Assembly: GCA_963402885.1 (NCBI GenBank)
Contig: OY727102.1
Span: 10,602,001-10,666,000 of the forward strand
Source of the DNA: Antedon bifida
Lineage: Eukaryota; Echinodermata; Crinoidea; Comatulida; Antedonidae
Length of the DNA: 64,000 nt
Reading direction: 5' to 3'
Position 1 is the stretch's first letter, and each line of letters opens with the position of its first letter. Position numbers and translations under genes: made by a program. The notes under the pieces were generated by a model, which was not told the origin of the DNA, did not search any database, and saw nothing but the letters and a program-made list of their open reading frames with translations. Below, piece after piece: positions 12,681 through 23,098 of the stretch.

Positions 12681-13970
12681 GAGCACAAAATAGCTTATTA
12701 TCGTATTTAAAAACGTTTTAGACCATTTTGTGATTTTCGAAAAAACTTACTAACATAAAAACACCAAAGTGCTTAGAATAGCTTCAAATCGCATTTGGAG
12801 ACGTTTTAGACCATTTTCTGATTTTCGAAAAAACTTGGTTACACAAAAACATCAAAGTGCTTAAAATCTCATTATAAACCGTTTTAGACCATTTTGAGCA
12901 ATTCGATAAAACTTTTCACACAAAAACATCAAAGAGCACAAAATAGCTTAATATCGTATTTAAAAACGTTTTAGACCATTTTAAGCATTTCGACAAAAAT
13001 TGTTCACACAAAACATCAAAGTGTGCAGAATAGCTTCAAATCGCATTTGGAGACGTTTTAGACCATTTTGTGATTTTCGAAAAAACTTGTTAACATAAAA
13101 ACACTAAAGTGCTTAGAATAGCTTCAAATCGCATTTGGAGACGTTTTAGACCATTTTGTGATTTTCGAACAAACTTGGTTACAGAAAAACATCAAAGTGC
13201 TTAAAATCTCATTAGAAACCGTTTTAGACCATTTTGAGCAATTCGATAAAACTTTTCACACAAAAACATCAAAGAGCACAAAATAGCTTAATATCGTATT
13301 TAAAAACGTTTTAGACCATTTTGAGCATTTCGACAAAAATATTTCACAAAAAACATCAAAGTGCTTAGAATAGCTTCAAATCGCATTTGGAGACATTTTA
13401 GACCATTTTGTGATTTTCGAAAAAACTTGTTAACATAAAAACACCAAAGTGCTAAGAATAGCTTCAAATCGCATTTGGAGACATTTTAGACCATTTTGTT
13501 ATTTTCGAAAAAACTTGTTAACATAAAAACACCAAAGTGCTTAGAATAGCTTCAAATCGCATTTGGAGACGTTTTAGACCATTTTGTGATTTTCGAAAAA
13601 ACTTGGTTACAGAAAAACATCAAAGGGCTTAAAATCTAATTAGAAACCGTTTTAGACCATTTTGAGCAATTCGATAAAACTTTTTACACAAAAACATCAA
13701 AGAGCACAAAATAGCTTAATATCGTATTTAAAAACGTTTTAGACCATTTTGTGATTTTCGAAAAAACTTGTTAACATAAAAACACCAAAGTGCTTAGAAT
13801 AGCTTCAAATCGCATTTGGAGACGTTTTAGACCATTTTGTGATTTTCGAAAAAACTTGGTTACACAAAAACATCAAAGTGCTTAAAATCTCATTATAAAC
13901 CGTTTTAGACCATTTTGAGCAATTCGATAAAACTTTTCACACAAAAACATCAAAGAGCACAAAATAGCTT
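11156..13970 (+). repeat. 2.8-kb satellite block repeated at 49999-52813 (offset 38843)
   Basis: TTCATTAGC (11431, 50274), GAGCGATTCG (11799, 50642), TTACTAAC (12747, 51590) and CAAAGGGCTT (13621, 52464) share the offset exactly. At about 52815 the right copy changes to a GTTTTATACC monomer. Confidence 0.87.
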
Positions 13971-14099
13971 AAAATCGTATTTAAAAACGTTTTAGACCAT
14001 TTTGTGATTTTCGAAAAAACTTGTCAACATAAAAACACCAAAGTGCTTAGAATAGCTTCAAATCGCATTTGGAGACGTTTTAGACCATTTTGTGATTTT

Positions 14100-16040
14100 C
14101 GAAAAAACTTGGTTACAGAAAAACATCAAAGTGCTTAAAATCTCATTAGAAACCGTTTTAGACCATTTTCAGCAATTCGATAAAACTTTTCACACAAAAA
14201 CATCAAAGAGCACAAAATAGCTTAATATCGTATTTAAAAACGTTTTAGACCATTTTGAGCATTTCGACAAAAAATTTTCACACAAAACATCAAAGTGTGC
14301 AGAATAGCTTCAAATCGCATTTGGAGACGTTTTAGACCATTTTGTGATTTTCGAAAAAACTTGGTTACAGAAAAACATCAAAGTGCTTAAAATCTCATTA
14401 GAAACCGTTTTAGACCATTTTGAGCAATTCGATAAAACTTTTCACACAAAAACATCAAAGAGCACAAAATAGCTTAATATCGTATTTAAAAACGTTTTAG
14501 ACCATTTTGAGCATTTCTACAAAAAATTTTCACAAAAAACATCAAAGTGTACAGAATAGCTTCAAATCGCATTTGGAGACGTTTTAGACCATTTTGTGAT
14601 TTTCGAAAAAACTTGTTAACATAAAAACACCAAAGTGCTTAGAATAGCTTCAAATCGCATTTGGAGACGTTTTAGACCATTTTGTGATTTTCGAAAAAAC
14701 TTGGTTACACAAAAACATCAAAGTGCTTAAAATCTCATTATAAACCGTTTTAGACCATTTTGAGCAATTCGATAAAACTTTTCACACAAAAACATCAAAG
14801 AGCACAAAATAGCTTAATATCGTATTTAAAAACGTTTTAGACCATTTTGAGCATTTCGACAAAAATTTTTCACACAAAACATCAAAGTGTGCAGAATAGC
14901 TTCAAATCACATTTGGAGACGTTTTAGACCATTTTGTGATTTTCGAAAAAACTTGGTTACAGAAAAACACCAAAGTGCTTAAAATCTCATTAGAAACCGT
15001 TTTAGACCATTTTGAGCAATTCGATAAAACTTTTCACACAAAAACATCAAAGAGCACAAAATAGCTTAATATCGTATTTAAAAACGTTTTAGACCATTTT
15101 GTGATTTTCGAAAAAACTTGTTAACATAAAAACACCAAAGTGCTTAGAATAGCTTCAAATCGCATTTGGAGACGTTTTAGACCATTTTGTGATTTTCGAA
15201 AAAACTTGGTTACACAAAAACATCAAAGTGCTTAAAATCTCATTATAAACCGTTTTAGACCATTTTGAGCAATTCGATAAAACTTTTCACACAAAAACAT
15301 CAAAGAGCACAAAATAGCTTAATATCGTATTTAAAAACGTTTTAGACCATTTTGTGATTTTCGAAAGAACTTGTTAACATAAAAACACCAAAGTGCTTAG
15401 AATAGCTTCAAATCGCATTTGGAGACGTTTTAGACCATTTTGTGATTTTCGAAAAAACGTGGTTACACAAAAACATCAAAGTGCTTAAAATCTCATTATA
15501 AACCGTTTTAGACCATTTTGAACAATTCGATAAAACTTTTCACACAAAAACATCAAAGAGCACAAAATAGCTTAATATCGTATTTAAAAACGTTTTAGAC
15601 CATTTTGAGCATTTCGACAAAAATTTTTCACACAAAACATCAAAGTGTGCAGAATAGCTTCAAATCGCATTTGGAGACGTTTTAGACCATTTTGTGATTT
15701 TCGAAAAAACTTGTTAACATAAAAACACCAAAGTGCTAAGAATAGTTTCAAATCGCATTTTGAGACATTTTAGACCATTTTGTTTTTTTCGAAAAAACTT
15801 GTTAACATAAAAACACCAAAGTGCTTAGAATAGCTTCAAATCGCATTTGGAGACGTTTTAGACCATTTTGTGATTTTCGAAAAAACTTGGTTACAGAAAA
15901 ACATCAAAGTGCTTAAAATCTCATTATAAACCGTTTTAGACCATTTTGAGCAATTCGATAAAACTTTTCACACAAAAACATCAAAGAGCACAAAATAGCT
16001 TAATATCGTATTTAAAAACGTTTTAGACCATTTTGAGCAT
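14100..16040 (+). repeat. Satellite block repeated at 54809-56750 (offset 40709)
   Basis: The only two CAGCAATTCG variants (14170, 54879) and the AACGTGGTTAC variant (15458, 56167) give 40709. Just upstream, CAAAGGGCTT (13621, 54078) gives 40457, so the right copy carries one extra 252-bp A-B-C trimer. Confidence 0.85.
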
Positions 16041-17085
16041 TTCGACAAAAATTGTTCACACAAAACATCAAAGTGTGCAGAATAGCTTCAAATCGTATTT
16101 GGAGACGTTTTAGACCATTTTGTGATTTTCGAAAAAACTTGTTAACATAAAAACACCAAAGTGCTAAGAATAGCTTCAAATCGCATTTTGAGACATTTTA
16201 GACCATTTTGTTTTTTTCGAAAAAACTTGTTAACATAAAAACACCAAAGTGCTTAGAATAGCTTCAAATCGCATTTGGAGACGTTTTAGACCATTTTGTG
16301 ATTTTCGAACAAACTTGGTTACAGAAAAACATCAAAGTGCTTAAAATCTCATTAGAAACCGTTTTAGACCATTTTGAGCAATTCGATAAAACTTTTCACA
16401 CAAAAACATCAAAGAGCACAAAATAGCTTAATATCGTATTTAAAAACGTTTTAGACCATTTTGAGCATTTCGACAAAAATATTTCACAAAAAACATCAAA
16501 GTGCTTAGAATAGCTTCAAATCGCATTTGGAGACATTTTAGACCATTTTGTGATTTTCGAAAAAACTTGTTAACATAAAAACACCAAAGTGCTAAGAATA
16601 GCTTCAAATCGCATTTGGAGACATTTTAGACCATTTTGTGATTTTCGAAAAAACTTGTTAACATAAAAAAACCAAAGTGCTAAGAATAGCTTCAAATCGC
16701 ATTTGGAGACATTTTAGACCATTTTGTTATTTTCGAAAAAACTTGTTAACATAAAAACACCAAAGTGCTTAGAATAGCTTCAAATCGCATTTGGCGACGT
16801 TTTAGACCATTTTGTGATTTTCGAAAAAACTTGGTTACAGAAAAACATCAAAGTGCTTAAAATCTAATTAGAAACCGTTTTAGACCATTTTGAGCAATTC
16901 GATAAAACTTTTTACACAAAAACATCAAAGAGCACAAAATAGCTTAATATCGTATTTAAAAACGTTTTAGACCATTTTGTGATTTTCGAAAAAACTTGTT
17001 AACATAAAAACACCAAAGTGCTTAGAATAGCTTCAAATCGCATTTGGAGACGTTTTAGACCATTTTGTGATTTTCGAAAAAACTT
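14713..17085 (+). repeat. 2.4-kb satellite block repeated at 28600-30972 (offset 13887)
   Basis: AAATCACATTTGG (CAC at 14908 and 28795) and AACGTGGTTAC (15458, 29345) agree on 13887, as does the poly-T variant near 16210/30097. Upstream of 28600 the right copy instead follows the 9331-type block at offset 18211, so a junction between two source blocks lies near 28550-28600. Confidence 0.8.
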
Positions 17086-17699
17086 GGTTACAGAAAAACA
17101 TCAAAGTGCTTAAAATCTCATTAGAAACCGTTTTAGACCATTTTGAGCAATTCAATAAAACTTTTCACACAAAAACATCAAAGAGCACAAAATAGCTTAA
17201 TATCGTATTTAAAAACGTTTTAGACCATTTTGAGCATTTCGACAAAAAAATTTCACACAAAACATCAAAGTGTGCAGAATAGCTTCAAATCGCATTTGGA
17301 GACGTTTTAGACCATTTTGTGATTTTCGAAAAAACTTGGTTACAGAAAAACATCAAAGTGCTTAAAATCTCATTAGAAACCGTTTTAGACCATTTTGAGC
17401 AATTCGATAAAACTTTTCACACAAAAACATCAAAGAGCACAAAATAGCTTAATATCGTATTTAAAAACGTTTTAGACCATTTTGAGCATTTCTACAAAAA
17501 TTTTTCACAAAAAACATCAAAGTGTACAGATTAGCTTCAAATCGCATTTGGAGACGTTTTAGACCATTTTGTGATTTTCGAAAAAACTTGTTAACATAAA
17601 AACACCAAAGTGCTTAGAATAGCTTCAAATCGCATTTGGAGACGTTTTAGACCATTTTGTGATTTTCGAAAAAACTTGGTTACACAAAAACATCAAAGT

Positions 17700-19425
17700 G
17701 CTTAAAATCTCATTATAAACCGTTTTAGACCATTTTGAGCAATTCGATAAAACTTTTCACACAAAAACATCAAAGAGCACAAAATAGCTTAATATCGTAT
17801 TTAAAAACGTTTTAGACCATTTTGAGCATTTCGACAAAAATTTTTCACACAAAACATCAAAGTGTGCAGAATAGCTTCAAATCGCATTTGGAGACGTTTT
17901 AGACCATTTTGTGATTTTCGAAAAAACTTGGTTACAGAAAAACACCAAAGTGCTTAAAATCTCATTAGAAACCGTTTTAGACCATTTTGAGCAATTCGAT
18001 AAAACTTTTCACACAAAAACATCAAAGAGCACAAAATAGCTTAATATCGTATTTAAAAACGTTTTAGACCATTTTGAGCATTTCGACAAAAATTATTCCC
18101 ACAAAACATCAAAGTGTGCAGAATAGCTTCAAATCGCATTTGGAGACGTTTTAGACCATTTTGTGATTTTCGAAAAAACTTGTTAACATAAAAACACCAA
18201 AGTGCTTAGAATAGCTTCAAATCGCATTTGGAGACGTTTTAGACCATTTTGTGATTTTCGAAAAAACTTGGTTACAGAAAAACATCAAAGTGCTTAAAAT
18301 CTCATTAGAAACCGTTTTAGACCATTTTGAGCAATTCGATAAAACTTTTCACACAAAAACATCAAAGAGCACAAAATAGCTTAATATCGTATTTAAAAAC
18401 GTTTTAGACCATTTTGAGCATTTCGACAAAAATTATTCCCACAAAACATCAAAGTGTGCAGAATAGCTTCAAATCGCATTTGGAGACATTTTAGACCATT
18501 TTGTGATTTTCGAAAAAACTTGTTAACATAAAAACAACAAAGTGCTAAGAATAGCTTCAAATCGCATTTGGAGACGTTTTAGACCATTTTGTGATTTTCG
18601 AAAAAACTTGGTTACACAAAAACATCAAAGTGCTTAAAATCTCATTATAAACCGTTTTAGACCATTTTGAGCAATTCGATAAAACTTTTCACACAAAAAC
18701 ATCAAAGAGCACAAAATAGCTTAATATCGTATTTAAAAACGTTTTATACCATTTTGAGCATTTCGACATAAATTTTTCACACAAAACATCAAAGTGTGCA
18801 GAATAGCTTCAAATCGCATTTGGAGACGTTTCAGACCATTTTGTGATTTTCGAAAAAACTTGTTAACATAAAAACACCAAAGTGCTAAGAATAGCTTCAA
18901 ATCGCATTTGGAGACATTTTAGACCATTTTGTTATTTTCGAAAAATCTTGTTAACATAAAAACACCAAAGTGCTTAGAATAGCTTCAAATCGCATTTGGA
19001 GACGTTTTAGACCATTTTGTGATTTTCGAAAAAACTTGGTTACAGAAAAACATCAAAGTGCTTAAAATATAATTAGAAACCGTTTTAGACCATTTTGAGC
19101 AATTCGATAAAACTTTTTACACAAAAACATCAAAGAGCACAAAATAGCTTAATATCGTATTTAAAAACGTTTTAGACCATTTTGTGATTTTCGAAAAAAC
19201 TTGTTAACATAAAAACACCAAAGTGCTTAGAATAGCTTCAAATCGCATTTGGAGACGTTTTAGACCATTTTGTGATTTTCGAAAAAACTTGGTTACACAA
19301 AAACATCAAAGTGCTTAAAATCTCATTATAAACCGTTTTAGACCATTTTGAGCAATTCGATAAAACTTTTCACACAAAAACATCAAAGAGCACAAAATAG
19401 CTTAATATCGTATTTAAAAACGTTT
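17700..19425 (+). repeat. Satellite block repeated at 44713-46438 (offset 27013)
   Basis: TTATTCCCAC (18093, 45106), ACAACAAAG (18534, 45547) and GTTTCAGACC (18832, 45845) give one offset. Just to the left the offset is about 253 less (the CTACAAAAATTTTTC word at 17491/44251), a hybrid-trimer length. To the right the copies part at about 19425/46438. Confidence 0.85.
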
Positions 19426-20015
19426 TAGACCATTTTGTGATTTTCGAAAGAACTTGTTAACATAAAAACAACAAAGTGCTTAGAATAGCTTCAAATCGCA
19501 TTTGGAGACGTTTTAGACCATTTTGTGATTTTCGAAAAAACTTGGTTACACAAAAACATTAAAGTGCTTAAAATCTCATTATAAACCGTTTTAGACCATT
19601 TTGAACAATTCGATAAAACTTTTCACACAAAAACATCAAAGAGCACAAAATAGCTTAATATCGTATTTAAAAACGTTTTAGACCATTTTGAGCATTTCGA
19701 CAAATATTTTTCACACAAAACATCAAAGTGTGCAGAATAGCTTCAAATCGCATTTGGAGACGTTTTAGACCATTTTGTGATTTTCGAAAAAACTTGTTAA
19801 CATAAAAACACCAAAGTGCTAAGAATAGCTTCAAATCGCATTTTGAGACATTTTAGACCATTTTGTTTTTTTCGAAAAAACTTGTTAACATAAAAACACC
19901 AAAGTGCTTAGAATAGCTTCAAATCGCATTTGGAGACGTTTTAGACCATTTTGTGATTTTCGAAAAAACTTGGTTACAGAAAAACATCAAAGTGCTTAAA
20001 ATCTCATTAGAAACC

Positions 20016-20355
20016 GTTTTAGACCATTTTGAGCAATTCGATAAAACTTTTCACACAAAAACATCAAAGAGCACAAAATAGCTTAATATCGTATTTAAAA
20101 ACGTTTTAGACCATTTTGAGCATTTCGACAAAAATTATTCCCACAAAACATCAAAGTGTGCAGAATAGCTTCAAATCGCATTTGGAGACGTTTTAGACCA
20201 TTTTGTGATTTTCGAAAAAACTTGTTAACATAAAAACACCAAAGTGCTTAGAATAGCTTCAAATCGCATTTGGAGACGTTTTAGACCATTTTGTGATTTT
20301 CGAAAAAACTTGGTTACAGAAAAACATCAAAGTGCTTAAAATCTCATTAGAAACC
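20016..20355 (+). repeat. Representative 340-bp higher-order repeat (A-B-C-D tetramer)
   Basis: Measured from core G to core G: the A core is at 20016, B at 20103, C at 20190, D at 20278 and the next A at 20356. The steps are 87, 87, 88 and 78, total 340. The 78-bp step is short because the A-type middle lacks about nine bases relative to the others. This is a basic unit of the array. Offsets between longer duplicated blocks often differ by 340 or by sums with 252, 253 or 88. The 340 bp equals two lengths of about 170 bp, which is compatible with two nucleosomes; that is inference only. Confidence 0.93.
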
Positions 20356-20607
20356 GTTTTAGACCATTTTGAGCAATTCGATAAAACTTTTCACACAAAA
20401 ACATCAAAGAGCACAAAATAGCTTAATATCGTATTTAAAAACGTTTTAGACCATTTTGAGCATTTCGACAAAAAATTTTCACACAAAACATCAAAGTGTG
20501 CAGAATAGCTTCAAATCGCATTTGGAGACGTTTTAGACCATTTTGTGATTTTCGAAAAAACTTGGTTACAGAAAAACATCAAAGTGCTTAAAATCTCATT
20601 AGAAACC
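20356..20607 (+). repeat. Representative 252-bp trimer (A-B-C)
   Basis: Cores lie at 20356 (A), 20443 (B), 20530 (C) and 20608 (next A), giving 87, 87 and 78. This is the tetramer without its 88-bp D monomer. In it the C monomer ends in CTTGGTTACAG and leads straight into A, whereas in the tetramer the C monomer ends in CTTGTTAACAT and leads into D. Trimers and tetramers alternate irregularly along the array. Confidence 0.92.
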
Positions 20608-21775
20608 GTTTTAGACCATTTTGAGCAATTCGATAAAACTTTTCACACAAAAACATCAAAGAGCACAAAATAGCTTAATATCGTATTTAAAAACGTTTTA
20701 GACCATTTTGAGCATTTCTACAAAAATTTTTCACAAAAAACATCAAAGTGTACAGAATAGCTTCAAATCGCATTTGGAGACGTTTTAGACCATTTTGTGA
20801 TTTTCGAAAAAACTTGTTAACATAAAAACACCAAAGTGCTTAGAATAGCTTCAAATCGCATTTGGAGACGTTTTAGACCATTTTGTGATTTTCGAAAAAA
20901 CTTGGTTACACAAAAACATCAAAGTGCTTAAAATCTCATTATAAACCGTTTTAGACCATTTTGAGCAATTCGATAAAACTTTTCACACAAAAACATCAAA
21001 GAGCACAAAATAGCTTAATATCGTATTTAAAAACGTTTTAGACCATTTTGAGCATTTCGACAAAAATTTTTCACACAAAACATCAAAGTGTGCAGAATAG
21101 CTTCAAATCGCATTTGGAGACGTTTTAGACCATTTTGTGATTTTCGAAAAAACTTGGTTACAGAAAAACACCAAAGTGCTTAAAATCTCATTAGAAACCG
21201 TTTTAGACCATTTTGAGCAATTCGATAAAACTTTTCACACAAAAACATCAAAGAGCACAAAATAGCTTAATATCGTATTTAAAAACGTTTTAGACCATTT
21301 TGAGCATTTCGACAAAAATTATTCCCACAAAACATCAAAGTGTGCAGAATAGCTTCAAATCGCATTTGGAGACGTTTTAGACCATTTTGTGATTTTCGAA
21401 AAAACTTGTTAACATAAAAACACCAAAGTGCTTAGAATAGCTTCAAATCGCATTTGGAGACGTTTTAGACCATTTTGTGATTTTCGAAAAAACTTGGTTA
21501 CAGAAAAACATCAAAGTGCTTAAAATCTCATTAGAAACCGTTTTAGACCATTTTGAGCAATTCGATAAAACTTTTCACACAAAAACATCAAAGAGCACAA
21601 AATAGCTTAATATCGTATTTAAAAACGTTTTAGACCATTTTGAGCATTTCGACAAAAAATGTTCACACAAAACATCAAAGTGTGCAGAATAGCTTCAAAT
21701 CGCATTTGGAGACGTTTTAGACCATTTTGTGATTTTCGAAAAAACTTGGTTACAGAAAAACACCAAAGTGCTAAG

Positions 21776-21779
21776 AATA
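21776..21779 (+). repeat. Target-site duplication, left copy (AATA)
   Basis: The satellite reads GTGCTAAGAATA up to here, then non-satellite sequence begins. The same AATA resumes at 23099 and continues into GCTTCAAATCGC as expected for a C/D-type monomer. Confidence 0.75.
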
Positions 21780-21795
21780 AGAAGTGCTTAAATGA
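21780..21795 (+). other. Possible filler DNA at the LINE 5' junction
   Basis: Clear RT homology begins at DLIDH, near 21797. The preceding bases contain AAGTGCTTAAA (21782-21792), which is identical to the start of the A-type satellite monomer. In this family the residues before DLIDH are normally AF, but here the frame reads ND. This suggests a short stretch copied from nearby satellite when the truncated cDNA end was joined. Chance identity or divergent LINE sequence remain possible. Confidence 0.4.
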
Positions 21796-22756
21796 TGATT
21801 TAATTGACCATAATATATTAATTGATAAGTTGTATAATTTAGGGGTCGAAGACCATCTAATCTCTTGGATCTATGCTTTTCTATGTGATAGAAAACAACG
21901 TGTTAAACTAGGCGATGAATTGTCCCCTTGGACAGTCGTTAAGGGTGGTATCCCCCAAGGATCCTGGTTGGGGCCCATGTTGTTTATCATCTTTGTCGAC
22001 GATCTTCTGGATGGGGTGCCGTGCATGAAATACATGGACGACACCTCCATCCATGAACGCGTCGGCAACGATGGGGCAACTGTACTCCAAACCACTCTTG
22101 ACGAAACTGTCCAGTGGGCTAAGGATAACAATATGTACCTTAATATTAAGAAAACGAAAGAGATGAGAATTAGTTGTAAAAGGTCAAAGACTGCTTTTGA
22201 GCCACTCCATGTTGGAGATTGTAATCTGGAACGTGTTGACGAATTTAAACTTCTTGGTGTAATTATTTCTCATAATTTGTCATGGCAACCTCATATTGAT
22301 CAAATGATTAGTAAATGTAATTCTAGAATGTACTTTCTCAAACAGGTGCGGAGGGCAGGCCTGGATGCCCCCGCACTTGTCCAATTTTATACTAGTATCA
22401 TTAGACCAATATTAGAATATGCGGCCCCAGTTTGGGGATCAAATATTACGAAGCAACAGAATCAACAACTTGAACAAATTCAGAGAAGGGCCTTTAAATG
22501 TATTTTTCCGCATGCTACTTATTCCGATGCCCGCAGCTTCCTTGGTTTTTCTACCTTAGAAGACCGCCGTGTTCGACTGTGCAAGGATTTTTTTGTTAAA
22601 ATCAAAGACCCCAGTCACAGATTGAATCATTTGTTACCGGAGGCTCCTTCTGCTGCTTATAATCTTAGAAGACTCCGTGAGTTCTGTATCCCTAGAGTTA
22701 AAACTAACCGTTCAAAAACGTTTATTATTAATCACGGATTATTCCAAAAATGGTAA
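21780..22756 (+). pseudogene. Reverse transcriptase C-terminal fragment of LINE ORF2
   Basis: About 324 residues of a non-LTR retrotransposon polymerase, open to a TAA at 22754-22756. The frame also runs open upstream to an ATG at 21659, but those first ~40 codons are satellite and not part of the protein. Recognisable in order: DLIDHNIL (end of palm motif A, from 21797), GGIPQGSWLGPMLF (motif B region, from 21944), KYMDDT (motif C with the two catalytic Asp, YMDD at 22031-22042), LNIKKTK (from about 22139), KLLGV (from about 22247) and the thumb/C-terminal region with LEYAAPVW (from about 22412) and a C-terminal LEDRR. The upstream part of motif A with the first catalytic Asp, the fingers and the whole endonuclease are lost, so no active enzyme is possible. 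There are no internal stops or frameshifts, which suggests a fairly young copy. Family: CR1/L2-like, by motif and thumb resemblance. Confidence 0.92.
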
Positions 22757-23069
22757 ACATTTTGTGTTATGTTTCCGCGACCTTCCGTACCTTTGTGTGT
22801 AAATATTATTGAAAATTTTTGAAGTTTTTAACATTTTTTAAATTTGTAAACATTTTTAATACTTTTAAATTTTTATCCTGCAGGCCTATGTCTTTAGCTA
22901 TTTGAATTTTATATTTATTGTTTTTATAATAAGTGATTTTTTATTGTAATTTTGTTTTAATTTTTTGATTGTATGTTCTACATTTCTGAATGTCTTTTAT
23001 ATTTGTATATTGCATTTTATTTTTCTGAGTGAAACGCTTTTGTTAAACTTCAATCTTTCGTTTGATTGC

Positions 23070-23075
23070 AATAAA
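23070..23075 (+). promoter_or_regulatory. Polyadenylation signal AATAAA of the LINE
   Basis: AATAAA lies 24 bp before the end of the element, just before the tandem tail, the usual place for the poly(A) signal of a LINE 3' end. Whether it is used is unknown. Confidence 0.6.
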
Positions 23076-23080
23076 GTTCT

Positions 23081-23098
23081 ATTCGTATTCGTATTCGT
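23081..23098 (+). repeat. LINE 3' tail, (ATTCGT)x3
   Basis: Three exact ATTCGT units (23081-23086, 23087-23092, 23093-23098) end at the satellite junction. A tail of short tandem repeats instead of poly(A) is known for CR1/L2-type elements and marks the 3' boundary. Confidence 0.88.

Larger units (their letters stand above)
1..21779 (+). repeat. Satellite DNA array, left part
   Basis: Uninterrupted head-to-tail tandem repeat with no gene. Each monomer carries, in order, ACATCAAAG or ACACCAAAG, a type-specific middle, the core GTTTTAGACCATTTTG and a TTCGA element. Core-to-core spacing at the left edge is 41, 128, 215, 293, 380, 467, 555, 633, that is 87, 87, 78, 87, 87, 88, 78. Four 5'-half types are seen: A (TGCTTAAAATCTCATTA), B (GAGCACAAAATAGCTTAATA), C (GTGTGCAGAATAGC) and D (GTGCTTAGAATAGC). 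No monomer is inverted. The window opens inside the array, so the true edge is not visible. The high similarity among blocks means the assembled copy number could be wrong. I infer pericentromeric or other heterochromatic DNA; no direct centromere evidence is present. Confidence 0.97.
21780..23098 (+). mobile_element. 5'-truncated CR1/L2-like non-LTR retrotransposon (LINE)
   Basis: A 1319-bp single-copy insertion with the 3' part of a reverse-transcriptase ORF, an AT-rich 3' untranslated region, an AATAAA signal and a tail of three ATTCGT units. It is flanked by AATA on both sides. The core-to-core distance across it is 1411 bp (21714 to 23125). Subtracting 1319 and one 4-bp duplication leaves 88, a normal monomer, so insertion was clean and without target deletion. 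ORF1, the endonuclease and the first half of the RT are absent, so it cannot mobilise itself. The 3' tail of short tandem repeats instead of poly(A), the short target duplication and the RT/thumb sequence fit the CR1/L2 groups of the Jockey superfamily. The exact clade is unproven. Confidence 0.93.
22757..23098 (+). other. LINE 3' untranslated region
   Basis: After the RT stop there are 342 bp of T-rich, A/T-dominated sequence ending in AATAAAGTTCT and three ATTCGT units. In elements of this type the 3' end is what the reverse transcriptase recognises to start copying. A 67-codon open frame from 22965 that crosses into the satellite has no recognisable domain and is not considered a gene. Confidence 0.85.

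Noticed and set aside
20016..20355. CENP-B box in the TTCGA region.
   Set aside because: TTCGA alone is shared; the flanking GC-rich part of the CENP-B consensus is not seen.
1..21779. CRISPR-like pattern: a constant word (GTTTTAGACC) at regular spacing.
   Set aside because: The sequence between the words is itself repeated, not unique as spacers are; spacing is 78-88 bp, the run is tens of kb long, and no cas gene is present.
21659..21779. Treating the ATG at 21659 as the start of the RT protein.
   Set aside because: Those codons are satellite; the element begins at about 21780 and is truncated inside palm motif A.
21871..22131. Minus-strand open frames of 86 and 60 codons (21871-22131, 21908-22090).
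   Set aside because: They are antisense shadows of the RT fragment, whose + strand frame has clear motifs.
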